Shown piece after piece: positions 24,125-34,835 of a stretch of 64,000 nucleotides of DNA (position 1 is the stretch's first letter; the number at the start of each line of letters is the position of its first letter). The notes under the pieces were generated by a model. It searched no databases, had not been told where the DNA came from, and saw only the letters and a list, made by a program, of their open reading frames with translations. The stretch lies in NCBI GenBank assembly GCA_018873225.1, contig JAEILZ010000002.1, forward strand, positions 4,774,001 to 4,838,000, read 5' to 3'. This stretch comes from [Phialemoniopsis] sp. UDSM-2020. Taxonomy: Eukaryota; Ascomycota; Sordariomycetes; Thyridiales; Thyridiaceae. The position numbers were made by a program, and so were the translations under genes.

Positions 24125-25845
24125 ATGGCAATTCGCGAAGTTGCTGACGGCCAGGCCGGGCTCCCGACTCCGGAGTCCACCAAGTCATACTGGCACAAGG
24201 AGCCTTCCGAGAAGCTACTCGGACATCGTACGACGGCCGACTTACCTGAGAAAGCCGACTATGTTATTGTCGGCAGCGGCATAACGGGCACCTTTGCGGC
24301 TCATTTTCTCAAGAACGGCGCTGGCAAGGATGCGAGCGTTGTGATGCTTGAGGCAAGGGAGGCTTGCTGGGGTGCCACCGGTCGAGTATGTTCACCCTGG
24401 CCTCTATGGCTTGACAACAAGAAGCACCAAAATTCTTTATAAATCCGACTCCATATCGAAGGATGCGCCCTTCTCAAGCGAGGAGAGGTAGTATCAAGCT
24501 CTCTAGAAATTTGACAGGCTCTCCTTTCAACACCAAATCTGCTGCTACGTACGAAAAGGGGTCACTAACACAGCACATCTAGAACGGCGGTCACTGCCAA
24601 CCATTCCTCTACACAGCAGAGCCAGATGTTGCTCACTTCGAGCTCGAGACCTACCGCTTCCTCAAGGAGTTTGTCGCCGAGCACAAGATTCCCTGCGACT
24701 GGAACACGCGCAGCGGTGTCCACGCCCTGCTGTCTGAAGACCTTGTCCACGTCGTTGCAGCCAATCTCGCCGACCTGCAACGCACCAATCCAGAGATAAC
24801 ATCACAGGTCGAGCTCGTTCGCGACAAGGCCGCGCTTGCCGCGCTGCGTGTTCCCACGGCCCGGGCCGCCGTCGTCCAGCGCAACGCCGCCTCCCTGTGG
24901 CCCTACAAGCTCGTCGCCTGGGTCCTCGAGTCACTGCTGGCCAAGTTCCCTGTCCCGTCTTTCAACCTCCAGACGACCACACCCGTCACGCGCCTCGAGC
25001 ATCAAGGCTCGTCGTCCTCTGCGTCATCCCATCCCTGGACCCTCCACACCCCGCGGGGTGGCATCTCAGCCAAGACAGTGCTCCTCGCCACAAACGCCTA
25101 CACATCCCGCCTCCTCCCCGCCCTATCCGACATCATCACCCCCTGCCGCTCGCAGGTCACGGCGCTGACGCCTCCCCCAGCCGCCGCGGGCGACAAAGCA
25201 GTGGCAGACATTTCCCACAGCTACGTCTGGGCCGGCACCGACCCGCCCCTCGGCCGCGACGACTACCTCATCCAGCGGCCCCTGCCTCAAGGCAACCTGA
25301 TCCTCGGTGGCGGGCGCGAGCACGCGCGCAACATGGCCATCGGCGTGTGGCGCGACGACGAGGTCGAGCCCCGCGTCGGCGAGCACCTGCGCGCTGCGCT
25401 GCCCGGGTCGCTCGACATGTCTGCGTCACCTGGATCCTCCGCGCCGCTCGACAGAGATGATAAGCCTCTGAAAGCGTCGTTTGAGTGGACGGGTATCATG
25501 GGCTTTTCGCGGGACCAGAGGCCGTGGGTGGGTGCCGTGCCGGCGTCGGTGGCCGAGGGCGGTGGTGAAAAGGGGGGATTGTACTTATGCGCGGCGTACA
25601 CGGGCCACGGGATGCCAGTGGCGGCGCTGGCAGCCAGAGCTGTTGTGGGAATGATCACCGGAGAGACCGATGGTGGAAAGGGGCAAAAGGGGAAGCTGCC
25701 TGCTGGTTGGGTGTTCACTGAGGAGAGGCTGCGGCGGGCGCGGGAGGAGTGGGATACGACGGCCGAGTTTGAGAGGAAGGGATTGATGGTCATTGGGGGA
25801 AAGGCTGTTAGCCTAGGCGAATTTGGGTGCGTCTCTTCTGGATAA
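24125..25845 (+). CDS. FAD-dependent oxidoreductase, DAO family
   Basis: Two exons, 24125-24385 and 24583-25845, give 507 residues. The 197-base intron (GTATGT donor, CATCTAG acceptor) joins CWGATGR to NGGHCQP, rebuilding the usual GATGRNGGH motif. The Rossmann dinucleotide motif GSGITG is at residues 50-55 and an acidic strand end (MLEARE) follows. The C-terminal part has GIMGFSRDQRPWVGAVP and YTGHGMP, typical of DAO-fold (PF01266) enzymes that oxidise secondary or primary amines, such as gamma-glutamylputrescine oxidase-like proteins. No signal peptide and no peroxisomal tripeptide at the C-terminus (it ends SSG), so probably cytosolic. The substrate cannot be told from sequence. Regions around 365-395 and 435-455 look like lineage-specific insertions. 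Confidence 0.88.
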
Positions 25846-27143
25846 ATGCGAAATATCACTGCTTGTTGAGGAAGGGAGACTGTCACAACTTACGTCTACA
25901 TGGTCACGGTGATTGATGAATACAGTCTGGGAGTTGAGATTTTCCGTGGGACAGGGGCAGACAGGAGCAAGAAACAACGAGGCGGCAATTCTGGCAGTAA
26001 CATTTAATGCCATATGTAGCAGATTGTCTCAATTTGATCTCAAGTCTGTATCAACGCATTGAATGCAAGGCGACTTGTTTTTTTCGCACCCGTGCTACAT
26101 GCAAGTATTGTTTGCAGCTCAGAGACTCCCTTGAGAGACGAAGAGAAAGTGCAGACGGAGCCAGATCGGGTCAACAGCTCGCCAGCCATGGTTGCCTTGT
26201 TGGGCACAAGAACGACATCGTACCTTCCTCCATGCTGGTAGCGCTCTGACAGGGGATTGAATGACCAGAACAGTGCCCTCCCTGGACTTCTCTCTCCCCT
26301 TATTCTTCTTGAATTATCTCGCCTGCCCAGAGCATTAGCGTCCCCTGTACATCACTCAGCGTTGGAGTTTTGGGAACATCGCTTCGTCTTTTTTGGCTCC
26401 TCTTCTCTCATTGTCCTCCGTCGAGACACGACCCGTTAATCGTCAACCCCTGTCGACCACTGATCAGTATTGTCAGTTCTTGTTGCCTTGGCCGTCTGTC
26501 CACGTCTTCCCGAGCGATATAGGGCCTTGGGACCCAACACAGACAGCGAGTTCGGCTTCTCTGATCGTCTCAGACATACACAAAGCGACCAAGGAAGCGT
26601 GCCAACAACCCTAGCGACATCCGTTCTGTCAGTTCACTTCAGGTCTATGAGCTGAAGGTACGCATCAGTCTCACACAATCGCCTGGCCCCCTTTTTGGAT
26701 ATTCTCAGAGCAGACTCTCTTCTCTCGACCGTGTACCTGGTGTCTCGAAACAGACCATCAGGAACCAAAACAAGCCTTTTTGCCGTAAGTTTCCAAATCG
26801 AGAGCGAGAAAAGAGCAGCCGGAGAACAGAATTCAAGGCCTGCTCTTGACGCCTATGAGGAACACGGCTTGAACATTGGATTCGTGTGAGTGGACTTTCC
26901 TGTTTGTCCCTAAATTTAAGAGTACCTTTCAGCGACCCAATATTCCAATGGCCTTCTCGTATATCCAACAATGATATGTTGTTTTCCATTCATGGAACCT
27001 ACCCACAAGAAACTGACATATACATAGCAGCTTCTACCAGTGCACAGTCTTCATAACGACGCTCGTGACCTTGATAATTTCGAAGCCCCCCCAAGCAAAC
27101 ACTTACGGTTCAAAGCTTCGTGCTTCCATTGAGAGCCTTGAAG
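25846..27143 (+). promoter_or_regulatory. Promoter and probable spliced leader of the 710-residue gene
   Basis: No coding signal. Several consensus donors (GTACGC at about 26656, GTAAGT at about 26783, GTGAGT at about 26886) and an acceptor near 27032 (CATAGCAG) suggest that the 5' leader of the downstream gene may be spliced. This cannot be settled without transcripts. Confidence 0.35.
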
Positions 27144-29276
27144 ATGTCGACACACCATCTTCACGCAAGATATCCTGTCGCAGCTGTTCGAGGAACGCGG
27201 TCTGACAGTCCTTGGGGTCGTGCGACCAGCTATCGAACCGGATCATACCGAGCAGAGTCTCGTTCTGTCTGTGAGACGGTTGAAAACCACATCTTAGCAG
27301 ACCACTCGCCCACAAGAGCACAACGTCTTACGAAGAGTGACGAGATTGCCGTGACTAATGACAAACCGCATTTCGAAGATTTGCAGAAGGAGAATCAGGT
27401 CCCATCGTATACCGTCGTATGTAATGAGGATCGCAATCCTGCCAAGATTCGAGGAGTTGATGGGAAGGAATTTGTGCCGGGTAGGCTCACTCGGGCCCGG
27501 CATCTCACCTGGTCTGATGGCTGCCAGGCGCGAACACGTATGGCCTTTGACGTGGAACTGAGCTCTGAGGATATGACACCTGGCGAAGGCTGGCTCATTG
27601 TGGAGATCATCAGTTCACGTAGCCAGAGTCTGAATAATTGCGAGACCACTGCCAACAGTAGCCCTGTTACGCAGCCCCGGGAGACTTTCGAAGACGATAT
27701 CCTGAGCCTATGCCAACATAATCCTTGTCAGTCGGAGGAGACAACACAGATCAATTGCTGCTCGCAACGAAAACCTCTGGCCGAGATCCGCACGCAGAGC
27801 CCAATCCACAACGATGTTGCTACTACGCCAGCCGCAGAAACAGCGGACTCTGCCGCAAACGATGACAACAATCCAGATTCTAGTCTCGCGCTCAGTAATC
27901 GAGACCAGTATCGAAGTTTGTTGCCCGAGACAGGCAAAGCTCCAGACATAAGTGCCCAAGATCCGGCTATCATCGCTTGTGGTAGTCCCATTCCGGTGGG
28001 GAGACCACCTCACAAGGGCCAGGATCTCCAGTCATCTGAGCTGGGCCGATTTGAAAAGATTTTGACACGTCTTCACAATGCAAAGAACTTGGGTGGCAAG
28101 GGCGCCTCCTCCACTCGCGGAAGGTTGAACCCGAAAGCATCAGAATTCTCATTTCAGCAGTATGCGCCGGCAACAATTTCCGGGACAAGTCCTGAGAGAG
28201 GGTCTCGGGTTCCTCTCTCACAAGATCTGTTTCGTCCGCCCGAGCTTCACGGCGTCTCTCAGAACGACACGATACTAGGGAACGACCCTCGAAAGATGGT
28301 GTGTCCTCCACAAAACCTGCAAGGCATAACATCCAACATCCCACCCATGCTGCAAAGCGATCAACAGGCTGGAATTCTGCCGATTGGAACCCCAAGCCCG
28401 AATGGTCTTGCTCCTATTGTTCAGACCATTCCCTTCAATGGCCAACAGCCGGTCATATACGGTATCTTGTCGCCTACTACAGTGCCTCTACCTCCCGTGA
28501 TGCCCATGCCTTGCCATCCACAACCGCAGATGGCACAATTTCTACCGCTTCCAACTGTACAACCCATTCCACTGGCACAGCAGCCGACCACTACGACCAG
28601 TGCTTTGAATCCAGTAGCTACCACATGGGATGATCAGTCTCGTATGGGCAAAACCGCGGCGCTGCGGCCTCCTCCGAGACCGAAGAATCCCGGTGACACC
28701 TTAGGGCAGATGGAATGGGAGCGGTGGCACGAAGAGAACAAATACGCGCATCCTGAATACGCTCGAAGGGCCCGACAGCGCCAGCAGAGACGATACGAGA
28801 ATCAAACAAAGCAAGGTCAGTCGCGAAGAGACCCAAGCTCCGGGCCTGTCAATGACCTGACCGAACATTCATCCCGCCCTGTTACCACAAATTTGACCGC
28901 GCATCCCAAAGCTGACATGGCTGCGGCGAACGAAACGAAGACTGAGCCAACTTATACTGCATCTGCCAAACAGGCATCGACTCCGCTTGGCGCCGGAAGT
29001 GCCGTCATGGATGGTGATACTACCCATGGCAGAGAAAAGGATAGTTCGGGCTCATCAACAGTTGTCCATGTGTCTGAAAGCAGTGAACAGAGTGAAAAGA
29101 GCACCCAAACCGAGCCCGCACCGACTGTGCCTAGCACAAAGATTGATGCTGCAACCACGACGGCCCATAGCCAAAGTGCTGTTGGCGATGGGCAAGGCCA
29201 GACTTCACCTTTCGAAAAGCATTCACTAGTCCACGATGGCCAGAATGCGTGTCCGCAGGTTGCCGTTTCCTGTTGA
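27144..29276 (+). CDS. Large low-complexity protein of unknown function, 710 residues
   Basis: A single open frame from ATG 27144 (MSTHHLHARYP) to TGA 29274-29276. The frame is open slightly further upstream, but 27144 is the first ATG. No signal peptide or membrane segment. Residues 100-160 include an ordered-looking stretch (LTRARHLTWSDGCQARTRMA then FDVELSSEDMTPGEGWLIVE). Residues about 390-500 are Pro/Gln-rich. A charged, probably helical motif at about 523-553 reads MEWERWHEENKYAHPEYARR followed by ARQRQQRRYE. The last 150 residues are Thr/Ser/Glu-rich and disordered. This layout resembles fungal regulatory or RNA-associated proteins, but I recognise no domain and assign no function. Codon bias is weaker than in neighbouring genes. 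Confidence 0.75.
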   Translation: MSTHHLHARYPVAAVRGTRSDSPWGRATSYRTGSYRAESRSVCETVENHILADHSPTRAQRLTKSDEIAVTNDKPHFEDLQKENQVPSYTVVCNEDRNPAKIRGVDGKEFVPGRLTRARHLTWSDGCQARTRMAFDVELSSEDMTPGEGWLIVEIISSRSQSLNNCETTANSSPVTQPRETFEDDILSLCQHNPCQSEETTQINCCSQRKPLAEIRTQSPIHNDVATTPAAETADSAANDDNNPDSSLALSNRDQYRSLLPETGKAPDISAQDPAIIACGSPIPVGRPPHKGQDLQSSELGRFEKILTRLHNAKNLGGKGASSTRGRLNPKASEFSFQQYAPATISGTSPERGSRVPLSQDLFRPPELHGVSQNDTILGNDPRKMVCPPQNLQGITSNIPPMLQSDQQAGILPIGTPSPNGLAPIVQTIPFNGQQPVIYGILSPTTVPLPPVMPMPCHPQPQMAQFLPLPTVQPIPLAQQPTTTTSALNPVATTWDDQSRMGKTAALRPPPRPKNPGDTLGQMEWERWHEENKYAHPEYARRARQRQQRRYENQTKQGQSRRDPSSGPVNDLTEHSSRPVTTNLTAHPKADMAAANETKTEPTYTASAKQASTPLGAGSAVMDGDTTHGREKDSSGSSTVVHVSESSEQSEKSTQTEPAPTVPSTKIDAATTTAHSQSAVGDGQGQTSPFEKHSLVHDGQNACPQVAVSC

Positions 29277-31122
29277 GCATCATTGTCGGAGGTTCGATAT
29301 TTGGTCTTCTCACTATAGACCTCCAGTTTACTCCTCTCGGCATATTCTGTCATTCTTATCGTTTTTCGTATATCTGGACTTGCCAAGTCCAAGCCTGGTC
29401 TGGGCACTTGGTTCATTATGAATATTTGTTGTTGGTTTCTTTGTGCAGCAACCCGTTGAAAGAGGCAGTTGATGTGTCTTAAATTATTTTTGTGGAAGCA
29501 CGACATTGGGTTATGCCATGTTCATTGAGTGTTGTTTTTCAATATCGAGGGGCGACCAAGGCCAGCTTGGCCCATCAGGGACTTATTCTTGTTTACAAGA
29601 GACAGAACCACAGGTGTTAGAAAAGAAGAATTCATTGTTCAACAAATGATTAGTCTGGCTGTACTGATTTGACAGCTGACCTCTATGTCTTTGCTGTTCA
29701 GGACATGATGATAAAAGGAAGATACCAAAAAGAACTAACATCAAGAGTACAGTCTCTCGGGCTTTAATTGCCTGCTTCTTCAACACTTTCAACTTGATTG
29801 CAGAGGGCATGTTGCAAGAACTTGACCATTTAGCACTCATCAAGACACTGCTGGGCGCGACCACAACATGTGAGGAGCCACGAACGCTTCGTAAAAAACA
29901 GCATTTGCATCGGACTTATTTCCTGTATCCGGAGTAGACAAAAGGCCAAGACCTCGGGAGGGCACCAATCCCCCGCCTCGCTTGTTAGTGCGCCGGCATT
30001 TCCAGGTATGACGTTGAATTGACAGTTAAGCACACGACTAGCGAATTCTGGGGTTAGCTAGGAAGGTGTCTTGGCTTTGAGAGAACGTCATGTCTTTGAG
30101 AAAGCTGAAGCGAGTGACCTGTGTCGGCTTGCCTGATGATGAATGATCAATGACCTGATGATATATTGAATTACATGCATTTGAGTGATGTCGGGCACCC
30201 GGTGGAGTGGGAACCGAGGTAATGTGTTTTCCATGGTGTTTCCGTCGCATTATTGTACTTTTCCGCACCTCTCTTACCGCCCTGTCGGAGACGGGGCTTC
30301 GTTGCTGTCGAGTGGTGACATGGGACAACATCACACCGAGACCATGTAACCATAGAATCCATTGCACAGAGTTCTCCTCCACTTGCAGCGGGCGGGCCAA
30401 GCCCACGGATTTGGGTGCCTCAAATAATACCACGCATCGCGCACGTTTCGGTGTCGGATTGGGGGCACAGCTCCGTGCAAATCACCAAAAATTGCTGGAC
30501 ATGATGGGCGCATCTTCCCCAGAAAAAAACTCCGCCATTTACCCCCGACTCCAGATACACCAGAGATCCGCCTCCACAATTCTGTGTCAATCACTTGCTC
30601 ACTTGACCACCCATCCACCCCAAACAGTGGCCCACCCGCCAAAGAAACGAACTCGTCAGTGGCTTGTCTCTTGTTTCTCTGCAAGGGCGACAGACACCCA
30701 GAGGGAAAAACCTGGGTGTGGGAAGAGGACCAGCAACGACTTTGCCGGTTGATGCTACCGTACCCAGACCACCCTGACCATCTCCGCCCAATGGCCCAAT
30801 GAGGACCTCTCGCGAAACTCTGATCTGCGGTGCCAATGCTCCGTTTGTGAGGGGTAGGTCGAGATGCTCGTGCGCAAGGGCAGACCCAAGATCTAGTTCG
30901 GGGTGTCGCATTGTATGTAAAAAGGGTTGTTTACCCGCCTGTGACGTGTGAGACCTGTGGACTTTTTGATCCCTCGTAGGATATATGTATTGAAGAGTAC
31001 TCTTCTTGATATATACATCAAGCATTGTCCAAGCTTCTTAGTGGCAACCTTACTGCTGAGATACTCTCTTCTCTATTCCTTCTCATTGTACAATTTCGAT
31101 CAAATCGCTTCGACTTGGAACA
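29277..31122 (+). promoter_or_regulatory. Intergenic stretch and promoter of the MFS transporter
   Basis: No supported gene in 1.8 kb. Open frames such as that at 30207-30752 have random codon use. The last 170 bases contain a TATA-like AT-rich region with a perfect palindrome (separate entry). Confidence 0.45.
30992..31005. promoter_or_regulatory. Perfect 14-base palindrome in the MFS transporter promoter
   Basis: GAAGAGTACTCTTC is its own reverse complement. It is flanked by ATGTAT on the left and ATACAT on the right, giving an imperfect extended dyad. It lies 117 bases before the ATG at 31123, where a transcription factor site or a transcript hairpin would be plausible. No known fungal binding site is identified. 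Confidence 0.5.
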
Positions 31123-33077
31123 ATGGCAACCGAGGCACCGGCGGACGACCACAAGCGCGACAGGCTCGACGAGCTCGAGAATGCGCCGGAGCTCCGCGAG
31201 GCGCACGATGGAGGGGAGGGGCAAAAACCCGCGGTGGCCATGACGGCGGCGGCCGGCATGCAGGCGCCCGAGTTCCTGCGGAACATCTCTTTGGAGGAGA
31301 GACAGGCAATGGAGGCCAAGCTGAAGAGAAAGATTGACTTGCGGCTTATGCCCTGTGTCATCATCATGTACATCATGAACTATATTGATCGGTGCGTCTT
31401 GTCTTTTCTGTCCAACGGTTGGGCTATGAGCATGAAGCTGACCTCAGATCAGAAATAACATTGCCGCTACCCGTCTGGCCGGTATCGAAAAGGATATCCC
31501 TTTGACTTCCACCGAATTTCAGGTACGCCGTTTTATGTCTGGGCGATGACATGCAGTCGAGATTAGAGTTGCTGACAGAATTGTGCTGCAGACGGCCGTT
31601 AGTATTTTGTTTGTTGGGTACGTACTATTTGCAACCAACGCCGATGCCGCAGTACATTAATGTTCGACGCAGATACGTTTTGATGCAAATTCCCTCCAAC
31701 TTGTTCCTCAACAAGACTGGAAAGCCGGCCATCTACTTGCCATCATGCGTGAGTCACTCATCTCCTGCCTACCTGTAAAGGAGCTCTCCGAATACGTTGG
31801 AGCAATATGGTTAACGGGCGCCATGACAGATGATTGTCTGGGGTGCCATCTCCGCCGCGACTGCCGGTTGCAAGACTGTTGGCGGTCTATACGCTATCCG
31901 GTTCTTCTTGGGCTTCATTGAGGCCGCATACTTCGTAAGTGCTCTCGTCTTATCACTGAGTCCACAGCGCAATGGCTGACGACAAGACCTTCTAGCCCGG
32001 CTGCCTCTACTACCTGTCCTGCTGGTACACGCGCAAGGAGCTCGGCCTGCGCACGGCCATCCTCTACTCGGGCTCGCTCCTGTCCGGCGCCTTCTCGGGC
32101 CTGATCGCAGCGGGCATCACGAGCGGCATGATGGGCGCGGGCGGGCTGCTGGCGTGGAAGTGGCTCTTCATCATCGAGGGCGCCGTCACCATCGCCATCG
32201 CGCTCGTGTGCTTCTTCGTCCTGCCCAACTTCCCGCGCACGACGATGTGGCTGACCGAGGAGGAGCGGGCGCTCGCGGCGTGGCGCCTGGCCGAGGACAT
32301 TGGCGAGGACGACTGGGTCGACAGCAAGCACCAGACCTTTTGGCAGGGCGCCAAGATGGCCTTCTCCGACGTCAAGACTTACGTGCTGCTGGTGCTCCTG
32401 TTTGGCTGCGTGGCCAGCGGTACTGTGACCAACTTTTTCCCTACTGTAAGTGATGCCCGGTCCGCATTGAATGAACGTTCCCGAACTAACCACCCATTCT
32501 TGCACACCAGGTCGTCGCAACTCTCAAGTACGGCAACGTCGAAACCCTCCTGCTCACATCGCCCCCTTACGTGCTGGCCGTCATCACGAGCTACCTCAAC
32601 GCCTACCACGCCGACCGCACGGGCGAGCGCTACTTCCACATCGTCCTGCCTCTCTGCGTCTCGGTGGTGGCCTTCATCCTCGCAGCCTGCACGACGGCCA
32701 CGGCGCCGCGCTACGTCGCCATGATGCTCATGGTGCCCGGCGTGTACACGGGCTACGTCGTCGCCCTGGCCTGGATCAGCAACACCCTTCCCCGTCCGCC
32801 GGCCAAGCGCGCCGCGGCGCTGGCGTTCATCAACGCGGTCTCGAACTGCAGCAGCATCTACGCGAGCTACATGTACCCGACGTCGGCGGCGCCGCGGTTC
32901 ACGACGGCGTTTGCGGTCAACTGCGTCACGAGCGTCGTGGCCATCTCCGCGGCGACGGTCTTGCGGTTCATGCTCGTGAGGCTCAACCGCAAGCTCGAGC
33001 AAGGGATCTTTGTCGAGGGCGCGATCAACGCGGCGCCGGGGCAGGCGGCGCAGCACGGGTTCCGGTTCAAGGTGTGA
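31123..33077 (+). CDS. MFS transporter, Dal5/anion:cation symporter type
   Basis: Seven exons: 31123-31391, 31453-31522, 31592-31617, 31673-31748, 31830-31934, 31996-32445 and 32511-33077. They give 520 residues. All introns are short with consensus ends, and exon 3 is only 26 bases. Residues 1-75 are a charged cytosolic tail. The first membrane segment carries LMPCVIIMYIMNYIDRNNIA, the classical entry of the ACS family (TC 2.A.1.14), followed by FVGYVLMQIPSNL, LYAIRFFLGFIEAAYFPG and LSCWYTRKELGLRTAILYSG, all family motifs. About 12 membrane segments are predicted. Relatives import allantoate, nicotinate, biotin-pathway compounds or other carboxylates; the substrate here is unknown. It is followed by an amino-acid permease on the same strand, suggesting a nutrient-uptake neighbourhood. 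Confidence 0.92.
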
Positions 33078-34835
33078 AGGGGAAAAGGCCCCCTCGTGAA
33101 TCTACAATCTGGTGTTTACATGGTGTCGAGATGGACGCATGTGTGCTGTTGTTGTCGGAGTCGTCGGTTGTCGCTTGGCGGTCGGTTAGCAGCGGGATGA
33201 AACCATTGTTGATGCAGTTCTAAATGTACATATTCGTTATGAAATTGGAATAAAGACAATACGATATGTAAGGCCTTGAGGTAATGCCAACAGCTTTTGG
33301 AGTTAGTCTGGCGCTGTCAGCCTGTGAACCTGGTCGTTTTTGCGCCGTAGTCTCCCCGCCGCTATGCAGAAACGGGGAGCTAGGAATGTGTGAATCAGGC
33401 TTCATGTACCCATACAAGTTCCCGCTGCAGGATCCGTTGCCAAGGTAAATTAAGCAAAAATCAAGCCTCGACGACAAGAGCCCAAGACAACGCTACCGCC
33501 GGCAATCGACAAAGGGCTATTTTGGCCAATGCCATTCACAATGTGCTCGGAGGTTGGCACTTCGGGTACCACTCTTGCTGTCTGACAACTCTTGTCCTAC
33601 TTTACACCAAAACAAACCTTGATAAAGCCCAACAAGCTTCGAAACTATCCGCTTTGCTGTTCGAGAGCATTGGAGGCTTGACGCGACAAAGACAACGCTA
33701 GAAAACAGCGTTTGGACAGGCCTGGAGAGGCCTGCCAATCAGAAGGCGCCAGGGCCCCCACGGCCCTTGCAACGTACCAGTAATAATCGCCGATCATCCC
33801 CCTTCTCGACGCAAGTTCGTACGAAATGACGGACATGTGCACGTACCCTTCTTCCTCGTTTCTTGTGCTCAAAAGGAGCTGTAATTTGACCAAAAGGATG
33901 CTGGTGCATGCTATCTAGGTAGGTACTTTTCAGCAGAGTGTGGCAGCCAAGGTTACAATCTAAATCGGCATGGCCGAGGTAAGCAGAGATAAGGTACCTT
34001 CCGCTGTCAGATGCACAGTTTTTGCAATCAACCCTTGGTGTTTTCTTCCGTCAACCCCCGTTGAACCTCCTCGAGACGAACGAGTTTTACTGATCAGCAA
34101 CGGCCCTCGGTCTGGAGAAGAGTAACGACTGGGGCCTGATACAGATGAGACGGAAAGCAGCGGGAGAACGGCAGAGACCATGGAGTGAGCACCGTTTCGC
34201 GCACCACATTTCCACTGCTCTGAAGTGATGAGACGCCCGAGGCGAAAGCTAAGGAGCGCCGTAGCGGCCGTGTGGATGCACCGGTGCGGGTCCAGAGCCT
34301 CGGGGCGGGTTCCTCTTCCAACCTGGCGTCGTCTCTTGTTCTTTTTCCCATTGTTTTCATTTGTTGCAGAGCTTTTTTAGACGGAGAATGAGGGTGGTGG
34401 CTTATTATGGGTGGATGTACCTTTGTACCTCCACCACAGACGAGGAAACCCAGTATCTTCGCATGTTCCTCTTTTCCCATTTCCCTCTATTCCTCCTTCG
34501 TCCCCTTATTATCCAATGACAATGACGTATGGCCCGTCCGGATTGGTACCGTATCGCGCTCTCGTGGGCTGCTCAGACGTTGCAGTCCATTTTTAAATAA
34601 AACCTTGCGGGTAGCCACTCACTGATATGGGGTTACTGCTTCCCTTCCACCTCTCCTTCACCTGACTTGTTGTTCCTTTGCTCTGACTTTCTGCAAAGAA
34701 ACAACCCTCGAGGCTCCTGGACTTTCACCAAACGACCTCAGGGCCTTGACACTGTGGCGTGCTCTCTCTTTGTTGATGCATATGTGTGATTGTGTGTGAT
34801 CGCGCTTCATTGTTGTCGCTCTACAAGCCACAGTC
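33078..34835 (+). promoter_or_regulatory. Intergenic stretch and promoter of the APC permease
   Basis: No coding signal in 1.75 kb. The last 300 bases are CT-rich and include TTTAAATAAAA near 34591, a possible TATA-type element about 240 bases before the ATG. Confidence 0.4.

Noticed and set aside
30207..30752. Plus-strand open frame of 181 codons upstream of the MFS transporter
   Set aside because: Random-looking composition and overlap with other frames; lies in the promoter region.
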